Notes under the pieces: generated by a model
Databases searched by the model: none
Seen by the model: only the letters and a program-made list of their open reading frames with translations
What the model was told of the DNA's origin: nothing
Position numbers and translations under genes: made by a program
Assembly (NCBI GenBank): GCA_036961205.1
Contig: JBALVI010000002.1
Coordinates: forward strand, 310,001-374,000
Direction of reading: 5' to 3'
Source: CALJFL01 sp036961205
GTDB lineage: Bacteria > Pseudomonadota > Gammaproteobacteria > Pseudomonadales > Halieaceae
DNA length: 64,000 nucleotides
Shown here: in pieces, positions 34,413 through 43,004 of the stretch
Layout of the letters: each line of letters begins with the position of its first letter
How positions within the stretch are numbered: position 1 is the stretch's first letter

Positions 34413-36716
34413 TCACGCCAGAGTAGATTGCACCTGTTCCATGAAATGCCAGGGCGCCAACAGATGCTGGAACTCCTCTGCAGGAACGGGTTTGCTGAAC
34501 AAATAGCCCTGTACAATTTTGACACCCTGTCCGGTCAAAAAGCGATACTGCTCGGGCGTCTCTACACCTTCGGCGACCAGGGGCAGCTTCAGACTGTTGG
34601 CCAACGCTATAATTCCCGCCGCCAGGCCCGCACCACCATCACTGTCGACGCAGCTGCGGACAAACCGACGATCAAGCTTGATTTCGTCAATGGGCAGGTC
34701 GGTTAGGTAAATTAACGGCTCGTGACTGGTTCCAAAATCATCTACCGACAAATAAACTCCCAGCTCCTTTAGTGCATTCAGTGACTGCGCGACACTCGTG
34801 CGCTTGTCCATTAAAGTGCTCTGTGCCAGACCCAATTCCAGCGAAGACGGCTCCAGATCATATTTCAGCAACATAGCTTCTATTAATTGAACAAGCTCTG
34901 GTTTGAACTGAGGTGCTGCCACATTAATGGCAACCCGCGACAGTTTCAGGTCCTTCGCGGCAAAGGCAGCCAATTGTTTGCAGGCCTCCTCCAGTACCCA
35001 ATCGCCCAATTGATCGCTATAGCCCATTTCCTCAGCCATCGCGATAAACTGGTTCGGCGGCAGGTCTCCAAACTCGGGGTGCTGCCAACGCAACAGAGCT
35101 TCCGCTCCCACCACCGAGCCATTGATAGTGTCAACCTGGGGCTGGTAATGCAGACTCAATTCTTCACGGGCAATCGCTTTGCGCAAATCGGCTTCCAGCC
35201 GGACACGATCAATGGTCGAAACATCCATGTCCTGGCTATAGAAAAGAAAGCGCTCACCCGTAACAAGCTTGACCTTCTGCATCGCAGTAGTAGCCGCGCG
35301 CAGCAGGCCTTCAACTTCCTGAGCGTCAGTCGGCGCGTTTGCAATACCAATAGAAGGCGTCACCACCGCCTCTCTGCCTTCAACCTGAATAGGTGCCGCG
35401 AGGCTGTCGATAATCCGGCGGGCCACCTCGCCTGCGGCTTCCACAGAATCGAGCTGGTTCAGAATGATGGTAAATTCATCCCCCCCAAGCCGTGAGACTT
35501 CGATTCTAGGTTCGGCGTCACTGTTGTGCGCGACGATATCGCTCTCTCTGACACAGGTAGAAAGGCGTCGACCCACTTCCCGCAGTACTTCGTCTCCGGC
35601 GGCATGGCCAAGAGATTCATTGATCCGCTTGAAGTTGTCCAGGTTCAACACCAACAGCGCGAGCCTGGATTTATTCCGTTCGTTCAAGCGCAGTACCAAA
35701 CTCAACTGTTCGGCGAATAGGCTCCGATTTGGCAGCGAAGTCAGGCTATCGTAATGCTCCATTTGATGCAGCTGAGTGCGCGTCTCGCTGATTTCTTCGA
35801 CCGCCTTACTGAGAGCTTCATCGCGCTCCGACAACTGCGAGGTTCTCTCCTCTACCTTCATGCTCAGTAATCGTTGATCCGTTTCTATCTCATTCTTTCT
35901 TCTGCTGAGGCCGCCTATCACACTGTTTAATACATTGGCCACTTCGCGAATCTCGGCGCTGCCGCTAATATCCACCGCCGCCTCCAGCTTCCCGGATGAG
36001 ACGTCGTCAGCCAACTTGGCCAGCTGCGTTAAAGACCTGCCAAACTGCCAACTAACAAACAGAACCATGGCGCAAATCAATAAAGCGAACATCGTGGTAA
36101 AGATTATGAGGCCAGATATCGAGGATATCGTGGCATCGAGCAGGCGCGCTTGACTGACCAGCACATGCACATAGCCCATAACCACCCTACTGTTGACCGA
36201 CTGCGGTACGATCAGGGCCGCTGCAAAGGCCAGCGGCTGAATGTCTTTTTCAGTTGGGTTGACCGCGGAAAATACTGGAAGTGTTACATGGACATCTGAA
36301 TCCTGGTTAAACAACCCAGACCAGAAGCCTGGCTCGGCCGATGGAGTTCCTCCGTCAAACCAACTGACGCCGCTCTCAGCTGGTGAAAGCCCTGCCCGCA
36401 GAGCGCGAAAATCGACGGCGTTGGCGGTTTTATCATCCGGGGCCTGCGCCAAGACTTGCCCCAGGCTATCTCTGGCTATGGCTGTAACCACCTCTGCGTG
36501 CAAGAAGTCAGCCAACCGTGACTTCAGCAGCTGTTCGTCGCGCCCGTAAATTTCGACCTGGAGCTCTATACTACTAGCAGCAGTCATCTGAGCCTGTAAC
36601 ACATTATTATGCAACTGCACCTGATACTCACGACCAGCGGCAGTGGATAGCAGCACAGAGGTGAGTAGCAGCACCGCTGCCAGAAAAATTAGATTTAGCT
36701 TCCCTGCGATGGTCAT
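34413..36716 (-). CDS. Membrane GGDEF-EAL protein with altered EAL site
   Basis: A protein of about 767 residues from the ATG at 36716 (GGAG upstream). It begins with a membrane helix, MTIAGKLNLIFLAAVLLL, has a periplasmic sensor region, a second helix near residue 200-225, and a HAMP-like linker. The GGDEF domain has LTSLPN and intact RLGGDEF. The EAL domain keeps GAEALLRW, VAINVA, DDFGT and IKLDRRF, but the metal-binding Glu of the usual ELTE is replaced (ELGLAQSTL) and loop 6 is changed to DDFGTSHEPL. Diguanylate cyclase activity is plausible; phosphodiesterase activity is doubtful. It is a full-length paralogue of the protein at 44845-47178. Confidence 0.9.
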   Translation of the reverse strand: MTIAGKLNLIFLAAVLLLTSVLLSTAAGREYQVQLHNNVLQAQMTAASSIELQVEIYGRDEQLLKSRLADFLHAEVVTAIARDSLGQVLAQAPDDKTANAVDFRALRAGLSPAESGVSWFDGGTPSAEPGFWSGLFNQDSDVHVTLPVFSAVNPTEKDIQPLAFAAALIVPQSVNSRVVMGYVHVLVSQARLLDATISSISGLIIFTTMFALLICAMVLFVSWQFGRSLTQLAKLADDVSSGKLEAAVDISGSAEIREVANVLNSVIGGLSRRKNEIETDQRLLSMKVEERTSQLSERDEALSKAVEEISETRTQLHQMEHYDSLTSLPNRSLFAEQLSLVLRLNERNKSRLALLVLNLDNFKRINESLGHAAGDEVLREVGRRLSTCVRESDIVAHNSDAEPRIEVSRLGGDEFTIILNQLDSVEAAGEVARRIIDSLAAPIQVEGREAVVTPSIGIANAPTDAQEVEGLLRAATTAMQKVKLVTGERFLFYSQDMDVSTIDRVRLEADLRKAIAREELSLHYQPQVDTINGSVVGAEALLRWQHPEFGDLPPNQFIAMAEEMGYSDQLGDWVLEEACKQLAAFAAKDLKLSRVAINVAAPQFKPELVQLIEAMLLKYDLEPSSLELGLAQSTLMDKRTSVAQSLNALKELGVYLSVDDFGTSHEPLIYLTDLPIDEIKLDRRFVRSCVDSDGGAGLAAGIIALANSLKLPLVAEGVETPEQYRFLTGQGVKIVQGYLFSKPVPAEEFQHLLAPWHFMEQVQSTLA

Positions 36717-37022
36717 GTCCTCTCCAACGGGCACTGTCAGCGGATGGAATTCCTTATCAGTGATACGCTACCATGTGCGCTCTCAGCCCGGCAAATTCTA
36801 ATCTGGAAAATGCGTACTTTGCCCTGAGATCCTGGTGCGCGAGGGCTGCCGCGGTACAGAATCTAATTGGCAAACCATTAAAGACCCTCCAGGCTTCATA
36901 AGTTAAACCGGTAGTGGTGGCACGTGGGAAAAATATGGGTATGATCACCGCCGTTAACAGCTCGTAAAACAGGCGTATCGCAGACTCAGGCGGCGGCCCT
37001 CCAAAACGATCAAGGACTACGA
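36717..37022. other. Divergent intergenic region; no gene supported
   Basis: These 306 bases separate the GGDEF-EAL gene (minus) from the lipase gene (plus) and must hold both promoters. A minus-strand frame runs through it into the lipase gene but has no suitable start or ribosome binding site. No operator was recognised. Confidence 0.5.
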
Positions 37023-39185
37023 ATGACACCTTTGCTCCAACGGCGAACTTCACAGCGACTCGGCTCGCTGATTGGCACGTTATTTTTTTTGCTGCTGCTC
37101 GGTTGCAGCGATGATGATCGTGGAGAGGTACCAATACAGCCTCCTGTAGAACCCACCGTTGAAGCTCTGTTCGACAGTACGGCCAACCCGCCCGTATTAC
37201 CGTTTCCAAACGCTATTTATGCCGGCAGCGATGGCCGTCTCGCCCTGCCTCTACCTGCTGACAGTGCGCCTGGCGATCTCAGCGATGCCACGGTCGCCGT
37301 TAACACGATGGATGGATTTTCAACCATTGCGCCCATCTCTATTGATTTTGCCGAAGCCATTGATGAGACCTCAATACTAGATGGCGATAATGTCCGGGTA
37401 TTTGAGATTCGGCTGGACGCGGACGGTGCGCCAACAGAAACCCTTGCCGAGTTGAGTAGCGACAGTGACTACCGCGTGAGCGTTTCAGCCGTACAGGACT
37501 CCAGATTGCTGATTAAGCCGCTTAAACCGTTAAACGGTTCTTCTCATTACTTGGTCGGTATCAGCGATAGTTTGTTGGCCGTGTCGGGCCTGCACATGGG
37601 TCCATCAGCCGATTATTTGGCGCTGCGCTCGGGAGACTCTTCGAGTAGTGACGTTATCGACACCGCGAAGCTTAGCGAGTTGGTGCAAGCGCAGGAAGAA
37701 CTGCTCATCGAAAGCGGCCTGCAGCAGGATACCATCGTCGTCTCGCTCAGTTTCCCCACTCACTCTACCTCCGAGGTTTTGGAGTTTATCAATAGCATCG
37801 CTGACAGTAGGCCCATACCCCTGACCCGGCCTAACATGGTGATCGATGGAGAGGAACAGCCACTGACCAGCGCACCCTTTGCCAGCGCAGCACGCCTGTT
37901 TGGCCTGACCCCCGCAGGCCAGGCTGATATCTATACAGGCAGTATTGAGCTGCCCTACTACATGAATGTACCCAGTTCAGCGACTGACGATGTAGTACTA
38001 GACAGCTTTATGCAAGACCCCGTGGGTGAGGCAATTTTGCCACCTGGAACAAGCCTGAAATCGGTAAACGTAACCGTACCCGTACTACTGACTATACCCA
38101 ACGCCAGCCTTGACCCGACCTTGCAAAAGCCCGCTGCAGGCTGGCCAATTGCCATCTACCAACATGGCATTACTGGCGCCCGCACCAACGTCCTGGCCAT
38201 AGCAGACGCCATGGCGGCGCAGGGCGTTGCCACCATCGCCATTGATCAACCGCTGCACGGCATCATTCCCGGCGACACTAATCAGTTTCTGGTGATCGGG
38301 TATAGGAACGCAGGGGTGATCTTCTTCCAGCCCGAAATTGAGCGGCACTTCAACCTGGACCTGGACGGCAACGATGCCATTGATCCAGGGGGTTCGCATT
38401 ACGGTAGCGCACGAAACTTGCTCACCTTCCGCGATAATCTCAGGCAGTGCGTCTCAGACCTGATCTACTTGTCCCGTTCTATTCCTGTGATTCGTCTTCC
38501 CGATGATGAAGAGCCGCTTTTCGACCCTGACAGAATCCACTATTTCTCTCTGTCTCTGGGTTCGATGGTAGGAACCATGCTCGCGGGAGTGAACTCCGAT
38601 ATCGACGCCTTCAGTTTAGCCGCACCAGGCGGGGGTAATACCAAGTTTTTTGAAGGCGCACCAGGTGGGGGTAGCAATTTTGTTGCGCTACTTGCCGCTG
38701 CAGGTTTTGAGCAGGGAACGCAGGAGTACGAAGATGAACTCACCAGACAGACGACCATTGACGGCCCCGGTGACCCCATCAACTATGCAACCCGTGCTGG
38801 CGAATTACATCCTATCCATATCAATGAAATTGTGGGCGATGGCACCGTGGATAACCTGCCCGATCAAACCATTCCAAATACCGTAGTCAATGCAGGAGCC
38901 TACGAAGGCCTGGTAGCAGAGACTGCTCCATTATCGGGAACTGAGCCGCTTATCCGCGCAATGAACTTGCAGCCACTTCTGGACAGCACCACTGACCCAG
39001 CAGGGCTGAGAATTGCAGCCCGAATGGTGCGAGGGGCACACTCGTCCCAGGTCAACTATTTCTCTGTGCCAGCTGCAACGTCCGAGATTCAAAGGCAGAC
39101 CGCAACTTTTCTGGCCAGTGATGGTAAAAGTATTGAGGTCGGTGATAGTGAGCTGCTGGAAATGAATTTTATGCCAGCCGAGTAG
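37023..39185 (+). CDS. Lipoprotein lipase of the VolA / Pla-1/cef type
   Basis: A protein of 720 residues. The N-terminus has a lipoprotein signal (LIGTLFFLLLLGC, lipobox LLGC), followed by VEALFDSTANPPVLPFPNAIY, which matches the bacterial virulence-factor lipase N-terminal domain. The C-terminal half is an alpha/beta hydrolase: QHGITGARTNVLAIADAMAA (oxyanion region) and the nucleophile elbow YFSLSLGSMVGT, where the usual leading Gly of G-x-S-x-G is Ser. A late GAHSSQ may carry the catalytic His. VolA-like enzymes are surface-exposed lysophospholipases that release fatty acids from external lipids. AAGGA precedes the ATG. Confidence 0.85.
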   Translation: MTPLLQRRTSQRLGSLIGTLFFLLLLGCSDDDRGEVPIQPPVEPTVEALFDSTANPPVLPFPNAIYAGSDGRLALPLPADSAPGDLSDATVAVNTMDGFSTIAPISIDFAEAIDETSILDGDNVRVFEIRLDADGAPTETLAELSSDSDYRVSVSAVQDSRLLIKPLKPLNGSSHYLVGISDSLLAVSGLHMGPSADYLALRSGDSSSSDVIDTAKLSELVQAQEELLIESGLQQDTIVVSLSFPTHSTSEVLEFINSIADSRPIPLTRPNMVIDGEEQPLTSAPFASAARLFGLTPAGQADIYTGSIELPYYMNVPSSATDDVVLDSFMQDPVGEAILPPGTSLKSVNVTVPVLLTIPNASLDPTLQKPAAGWPIAIYQHGITGARTNVLAIADAMAAQGVATIAIDQPLHGIIPGDTNQFLVIGYRNAGVIFFQPEIERHFNLDLDGNDAIDPGGSHYGSARNLLTFRDNLRQCVSDLIYLSRSIPVIRLPDDEEPLFDPDRIHYFSLSLGSMVGTMLAGVNSDIDAFSLAAPGGGNTKFFEGAPGGGSNFVALLAAAGFEQGTQEYEDELTRQTTIDGPGDPINYATRAGELHPIHINEIVGDGTVDNLPDQTIPNTVVNAGAYEGLVAETAPLSGTEPLIRAMNLQPLLDSTTDPAGLRIAARMVRGAHSSQVNYFSVPAATSEIQRQTATFLASDGKSIEVGDSELLEMNFMPAE

Positions 39186-39362
39186 ACGGCAGCCGGGGGG
39201 CTTATCGCAATTACGATTATATCTCAGCTTGCTCGGGGACTCCCAGGCCGAACACGCCGACAAATTTTTACTCGCCATCATCGGCTGCTTTAGCCACGGC
39301 TTTATTCTGCAGTTGTCGCGTGGGCCAGACGATAATCAACGGTAAATCCAATCACCCGGAAT

Positions 39363-40136
39363 TTATCGGGCTTGGCCTAGAAGTTTTGCCACGGTTTGCT
39401 CCAGTCTGCTGATATCTTCAGGGCCGGATAGCCGATGATCTCCATTTTTAACCAATATTACCTCGACATCGTCACTGCGAATGCATTCAGCCAGCTGCAG
39501 CGCCGTTTGCCAGGGGACATCCGTATCGCGCTGCCCCTGTATCAACCTCACCGGGCATGCGATCGCAATCGAGCTATTGAGCAGCAGGTGCTGCTCTCCC
39601 TCATCTAACAGGCCGGCGCTGATCACATAGGGTTCGCCGTCATCATAATCGCAGGGAATCTGGCAATAGCCGCTGGACTCGAGCTGCTTTCGATCCTCGG
39701 GTCCCAGACCTGAGTCACGCAGCCGCTGGGTAAAATCGGGGGCCGCAGCCAAACCTACCAGACCAATAACCCGTTCAGGGCGAGCCAGAGCCAACAGCAA
39801 CATGATCCAACCGCCCATGGACGACCCCACCAACAGCTGCGGACCTTGAGTAACCTGGTCAAATATTGCCAGAGCGTCATCGCGCCACCGCCCTACCCTG
39901 CCCTCGGAAAAATCGCCGCTGGACTGGCCATGCCCGAAGTAATCAAAACGAGTGAATTGTCGCCCCTGCTGCAAGCACCAGTGTTCAAGTGCGAGCGCTT
40001 TGTCACCTTCCATGGTGGAATTGAATCCCGAGAAAAACTGTATTCCCGGGACCTTGCCGGCATGGTGCACATAGGCCAGCGACTGTCCGCCTGGAAGATC
40101 TAGTATTTGAGGTTTGTCGGGCATCACGGCATCCAT
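39363..40136 (-). CDS. Alpha/beta hydrolase, ABHD10-like
   Basis: A protein of 257 residues. The sequence IQFFSGFNSTMEGDKALALE, FDYFGHGQSSG, GRWRDDALAIFDQV, the nucleophile elbow LVGSSMGGW and GLVGLAAAPDFT follow the ABHD10-like acyl thioesterase/esterase group. The catalytic Asp (QRDTDVPW) and His (GDHRLSG) are present near the C-terminus. Cytoplasmic; substrate unknown. It lies downstream of the AraC-type regulator gene, on the same strand. Confidence 0.88.
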   Translation of the reverse strand: MDAVMPDKPQILDLPGGQSLAYVHHAGKVPGIQFFSGFNSTMEGDKALALEHWCLQQGRQFTRFDYFGHGQSSGDFSEGRVGRWRDDALAIFDQVTQGPQLLVGSSMGGWIMLLLALARPERVIGLVGLAAAPDFTQRLRDSGLGPEDRKQLESSGYCQIPCDYDDGEPYVISAGLLDEGEQHLLLNSSIAIACPVRLIQGQRDTDVPWQTALQLAECIRSDDVEVILVKNGDHRLSGPEDISRLEQTVAKLLGQAR

Positions 40137-40204
40137 TCCAGGGCTCGGTTGTGGTGTGCATGTTATCCCACATTACGCTGCGTCAGAACACGCATCAATC
40201 GTAT

Positions 40205-41230
40205 CTACTTTTGCCGGCGCCACTGCGCTGGAGATATCCCATACCAGCGCCGAAATGCACGGCCAAAATTTGCGGGCTCTTTATAGCCCAGCACTTCACC
40301 GACCTCAGCCGCACTGCGACGCGCATCTTTTAGCATAGAAGCCGCATAGTCGCGCCGTAAGGACTCCAGTATCTTCTTATAAGCCGTATTTTCCCGATGC
40401 AGACGCCGAATAAGAGTACGAGGCGTCATGTGTAGGTGATCCGCGATTTGCTCGAGAGACGGCGGCCTCAAATTGGCCTTACTTTGCAGCATCTGTGTGT
40501 CGAAATGGTTGCGCAGCAGGTTTCGTAGTGTGGTTGCGATGCTGCTTTGCTGCTCGCGAGACTCAATTTGTTCGCGGCATTTAATAACATTCGAGCGATA
40601 GACAGGCTCATCGTGCAAGGGTGAGGGCATCATCCGCCAGGCAATGGGGAAGGCAATGGAGTTTTGCGAGGCATTAAAGATAATCTGCGAATCGTAAGCC
40701 GCGGTAAAACGGTCGATATCATGTGGCGCGGAGTGGCAGAACCTTATTTGTACATTGTCTCCAACCGGGTGACCCAGAATGGTGGATAACAGAACTTCTA
40801 TGACCTTTAAAACCACCTCGGCCATCCATTTGCCAAAATCACCTACGCCCAGCAGATCAAACATTCGCAGGCCATACTGAGTGTCGGTAGCAAACATCTC
40901 GGCACGCATTGCGGTATTGCGACTGGGGTAGAGGGTGCCCATTACGTCTAGCGCTTCACCCAAAGTCGGCGCGCTAAGCGCAGCAAACCCCAAAGCGCCG
41001 TGAGCAGCTATATTGAACTGCGCGCCCAATCTGCCGGTCCAGGCGGGGTCTGCGACACAGCGATCAAAATTGCTAAAGATCGCGGCCAGTTTATAGGCGT
41101 CTACGAACTCGCTGTCCGCAAGCTCGGATGCTGATATGCCACAACCCTCAAGTAACTCATCCGGGCTCGCCACCTCCGACTGGAGAATCAGGCGGCCATA
41201 AGCGGCGGATAATTCTATTTGTCGACTCAT
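40205..41230 (-). CDS. AraC-family transcriptional regulator next to alkB
   Basis: A protein of 341 residues. The N-terminal part (from FNIAAHGALGFAALSAPTLG) is the arabinose-binding-like domain found in OruR/ArgR-type AraC regulators. The C-terminal part holds two helix-turn-helix motifs (SLEQIADHLHMTPRTLIRRL; AAEVGEVLGYKEPANFGRAF) ending with the family's FRRWYGISPAQWR. It is divergent from alkB with 125 bases between them, so it probably controls the alkane hydroxylase gene; alkane or alkanol derivatives would be plausible inducers. Confidence 0.9.
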   Translation of the reverse strand: MSRQIELSAAYGRLILQSEVASPDELLEGCGISASELADSEFVDAYKLAAIFSNFDRCVADPAWTGRLGAQFNIAAHGALGFAALSAPTLGEALDVMGTLYPSRNTAMRAEMFATDTQYGLRMFDLLGVGDFGKWMAEVVLKVIEVLLSTILGHPVGDNVQIRFCHSAPHDIDRFTAAYDSQIIFNASQNSIAFPIAWRMMPSPLHDEPVYRSNVIKCREQIESREQQSSIATTLRNLLRNHFDTQMLQSKANLRPPSLEQIADHLHMTPRTLIRRLHRENTAYKKILESLRRDYAASMLKDARRSAAEVGEVLGYKEPANFGRAFRRWYGISPAQWRRQK

Positions 41231-41261
41231 AGACGGGCAGCTTACTGTGCAAAACCTGACC

Positions 41262-41290
41262 TGTCACTAAATGAACAGTATTTTGTCATT
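41262..41290. promoter_or_regulatory. Possible AraC-type operator in the araC-like/alkB gap
   Basis: Two direct copies of TGTCAyT start 22 bases apart (41262 and 41284), about two helical turns, in the 125-base divergent region. AraC-type regulators often bind such spaced direct repeats. The copies are short, so this is a weak call. Confidence 0.3.
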
Positions 41291-41355
41291 TACTGCAATT
41301 TACCCCCGTGCTTGCCAACGATATCCTAGCCTCACTCTATGCGGAGAACCATCCA

Positions 41356-42558
41356 ATGAATACGACGTACACCCTCGATCACCCCGAAAAAGGTCATCTC
41401 GAATACACCGACAAAAAACGCTATCTGTGGATGTCGTCGCTGGCGATGCCGCTGTTCCCGATGTTGGGCATATTCCTGTACTTTGCCTATGACTCCCAAT
41501 GGATGCTGGCCATTCCGCTCGCCTTCACATATCTGGTGATCCCGTTTCTGGATTACGCGCTGGGCTCTGACCAAAATAACCCGCCGGAAGAACTGGTTCC
41601 GCAACTGGAAGAAGATCGCTATTACCGACTGCTGACCTACTTCACCGTGCCCATGCATTTTATTGTCCTCATCGCTATTGCCTGGTTCGTCGGCACACAG
41701 GAACTCACGGCATGGTCGGTCATCATTCTGGCCATTACTGCCGGCAGCTACAGCGGCCTGGGTATCAACACAGCCCACGAGATGGGACACAAGAAACCGG
41801 CTTTTGAGCGCATGCTGGCTAAAATTGTGCTCGCCGTGCCGGCGTATGGTCATTTTTGCATCGAGCACAACCGCGGCCACCATCGCGATGTGGCAACACC
41901 GGAAGATCCAGCCAGTTCGCGCATGGGCGAATCGATCTATAAGTTTATTCTTCGGGAGATTCCCGGTGCATTTAAACGCGGCTGGGCGGTCGAGGAAGAG
42001 CGTCTGGCGCGTCTGGGCAAAAGCGCCTGGAGTCTTGAGAATGATGTCTTACAGTCTTATCTGATCAGCGCTGTGTTGCAGGGAGGCCTGCTACTCGCCT
42101 TTGGCTGGATCATGCTGCCTTTTCTCGTCATTCACAACGTCTGGGCCTGGTTCCAACTGACCAGCGCCAACTATATCGAGCACTATGGCCTACTGCGGGA
42201 GAAGGAAGCCAACGGCCGCTACGAACGCTGCCAGCCTCATCACAGCTGGAATGCCAATTACATTTTCAGCAATATCCTGCTATTCCACCTGGAACGCCAT
42301 TCCGATCACCACGCCAATCCGACCCGCCGCTATCAGAGTCTGCGCAACTTTGATGACATTCCCGAGCTACCCAACGGCTACTACGGCATGTACATGCTCG
42401 CGTATGTTCCCTGGCTCTGGTACAAAGTGATGGACAAACGCGTGCTCGCTTTACCGCACATCAATGGCGATCTCAGCAAGGTCAACATCGACCCGACAAA
42501 GCGCGACGTTATTACCCAAAAATATGGCCAGGGCCACGGCAATCCGCTGGCCGTCTGA
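41356..42558 (+). CDS. alkB: Alkane 1-monooxygenase AlkB
   Basis: An integral-membrane diiron hydroxylase of about 400 residues that oxidises medium-chain alkanes to primary alcohols with electrons from rubredoxin. All histidine motifs are present: NTAHEMGHKK, EHNRGHHRDVATPEDP, NYIEHYGLLRE, and LERHSDHHANPTRRYQSLR. Six hydrophobic segments precede and intersperse them. The ATG at 41356 is chosen over an in-frame start at 41308. A rubredoxin gene follows after 17 bases. Confidence 0.97.
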   Translation: MNTTYTLDHPEKGHLEYTDKKRYLWMSSLAMPLFPMLGIFLYFAYDSQWMLAIPLAFTYLVIPFLDYALGSDQNNPPEELVPQLEEDRYYRLLTYFTVPMHFIVLIAIAWFVGTQELTAWSVIILAITAGSYSGLGINTAHEMGHKKPAFERMLAKIVLAVPAYGHFCIEHNRGHHRDVATPEDPASSRMGESIYKFILREIPGAFKRGWAVEEERLARLGKSAWSLENDVLQSYLISAVLQGGLLLAFGWIMLPFLVIHNVWAWFQLTSANYIEHYGLLREKEANGRYERCQPHHSWNANYIFSNILLFHLERHSDHHANPTRRYQSLRNFDDIPELPNGYYGMYMLAYVPWLWYKVMDKRVLALPHINGDLSKVNIDPTKRDVITQKYGQGHGNPLAV

Positions 42559-42575
42559 GGGAGAGTAAACCAGCT

Positions 42576-42743
42576 ATGGCAAAGTTTCGCTGTCCAGGTT
42601 GCGAATACACCTACGATGAAACCCTGGGGGATGCCCACGAAGGCTATCCCCCGGGCACACCCTTTGAATCCCTGCCCGAGGAATTCACCTGCCCCGATTG
42701 TGCCGTTCGCTACAAGGAAGATTTTCAACCGCTGGTTGATTAG
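42576..42743 (+). CDS. Rubredoxin, resembling the AlkG1 type
   Basis: A 55-residue protein read directly from the sequence: it starts MAKFRCPGCEYTYDE and ends FTCPDCAVRYKEDFQPLVD. Two C-x2-C pairs provide the four iron ligands. The Gly that normally follows each pair is missing (Glu and Ala), and the second knuckle has one extra residue including Arg, as described for AlkG1-type rubredoxins, which do not support AlkB electron transfer as AlkG2 types do. It lies 17 bases behind alkB, with GGGAGAG upstream. A rubredoxin reductase is not in the window. Confidence 0.92.
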   Translation: MAKFRCPGCEYTYDETLGDAHEGYPPGTPFESLPEEFTCPDCAVRYKEDFQPLVD

Positions 42744-43004
42744 CCTTTAGAACAAGTCTCATTGTTCGACTGTATTAGGACCTCGGACACAAAATCCGGG
42801 CCGTTCGAGCGACCACTTTCATCTCCACTGATAACCGCCCTGGGCTATAGTTAGCTCTGTCTGAATTCTACAGAGCTCTGCGAGCTTGTAGCCGTCGTCA
42901 AACCCCATCCTTGGCAGTGGCTGAAACCAGCCAGATACATGCAATTGAACCTAAGCGAGATACTCCTGTCTTTATAGGCGAGCCTCAATCAAGGAATAAT
43001 GATA

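Noticed and set aside
36757..37209. A 150-codon minus-strand open frame in the gap before the lipase gene
   Set aside because: It overlaps the lipase signal peptide region on the opposite strand, has no good start or ribosome binding site in the free part, and the translation matches nothing I recognise.
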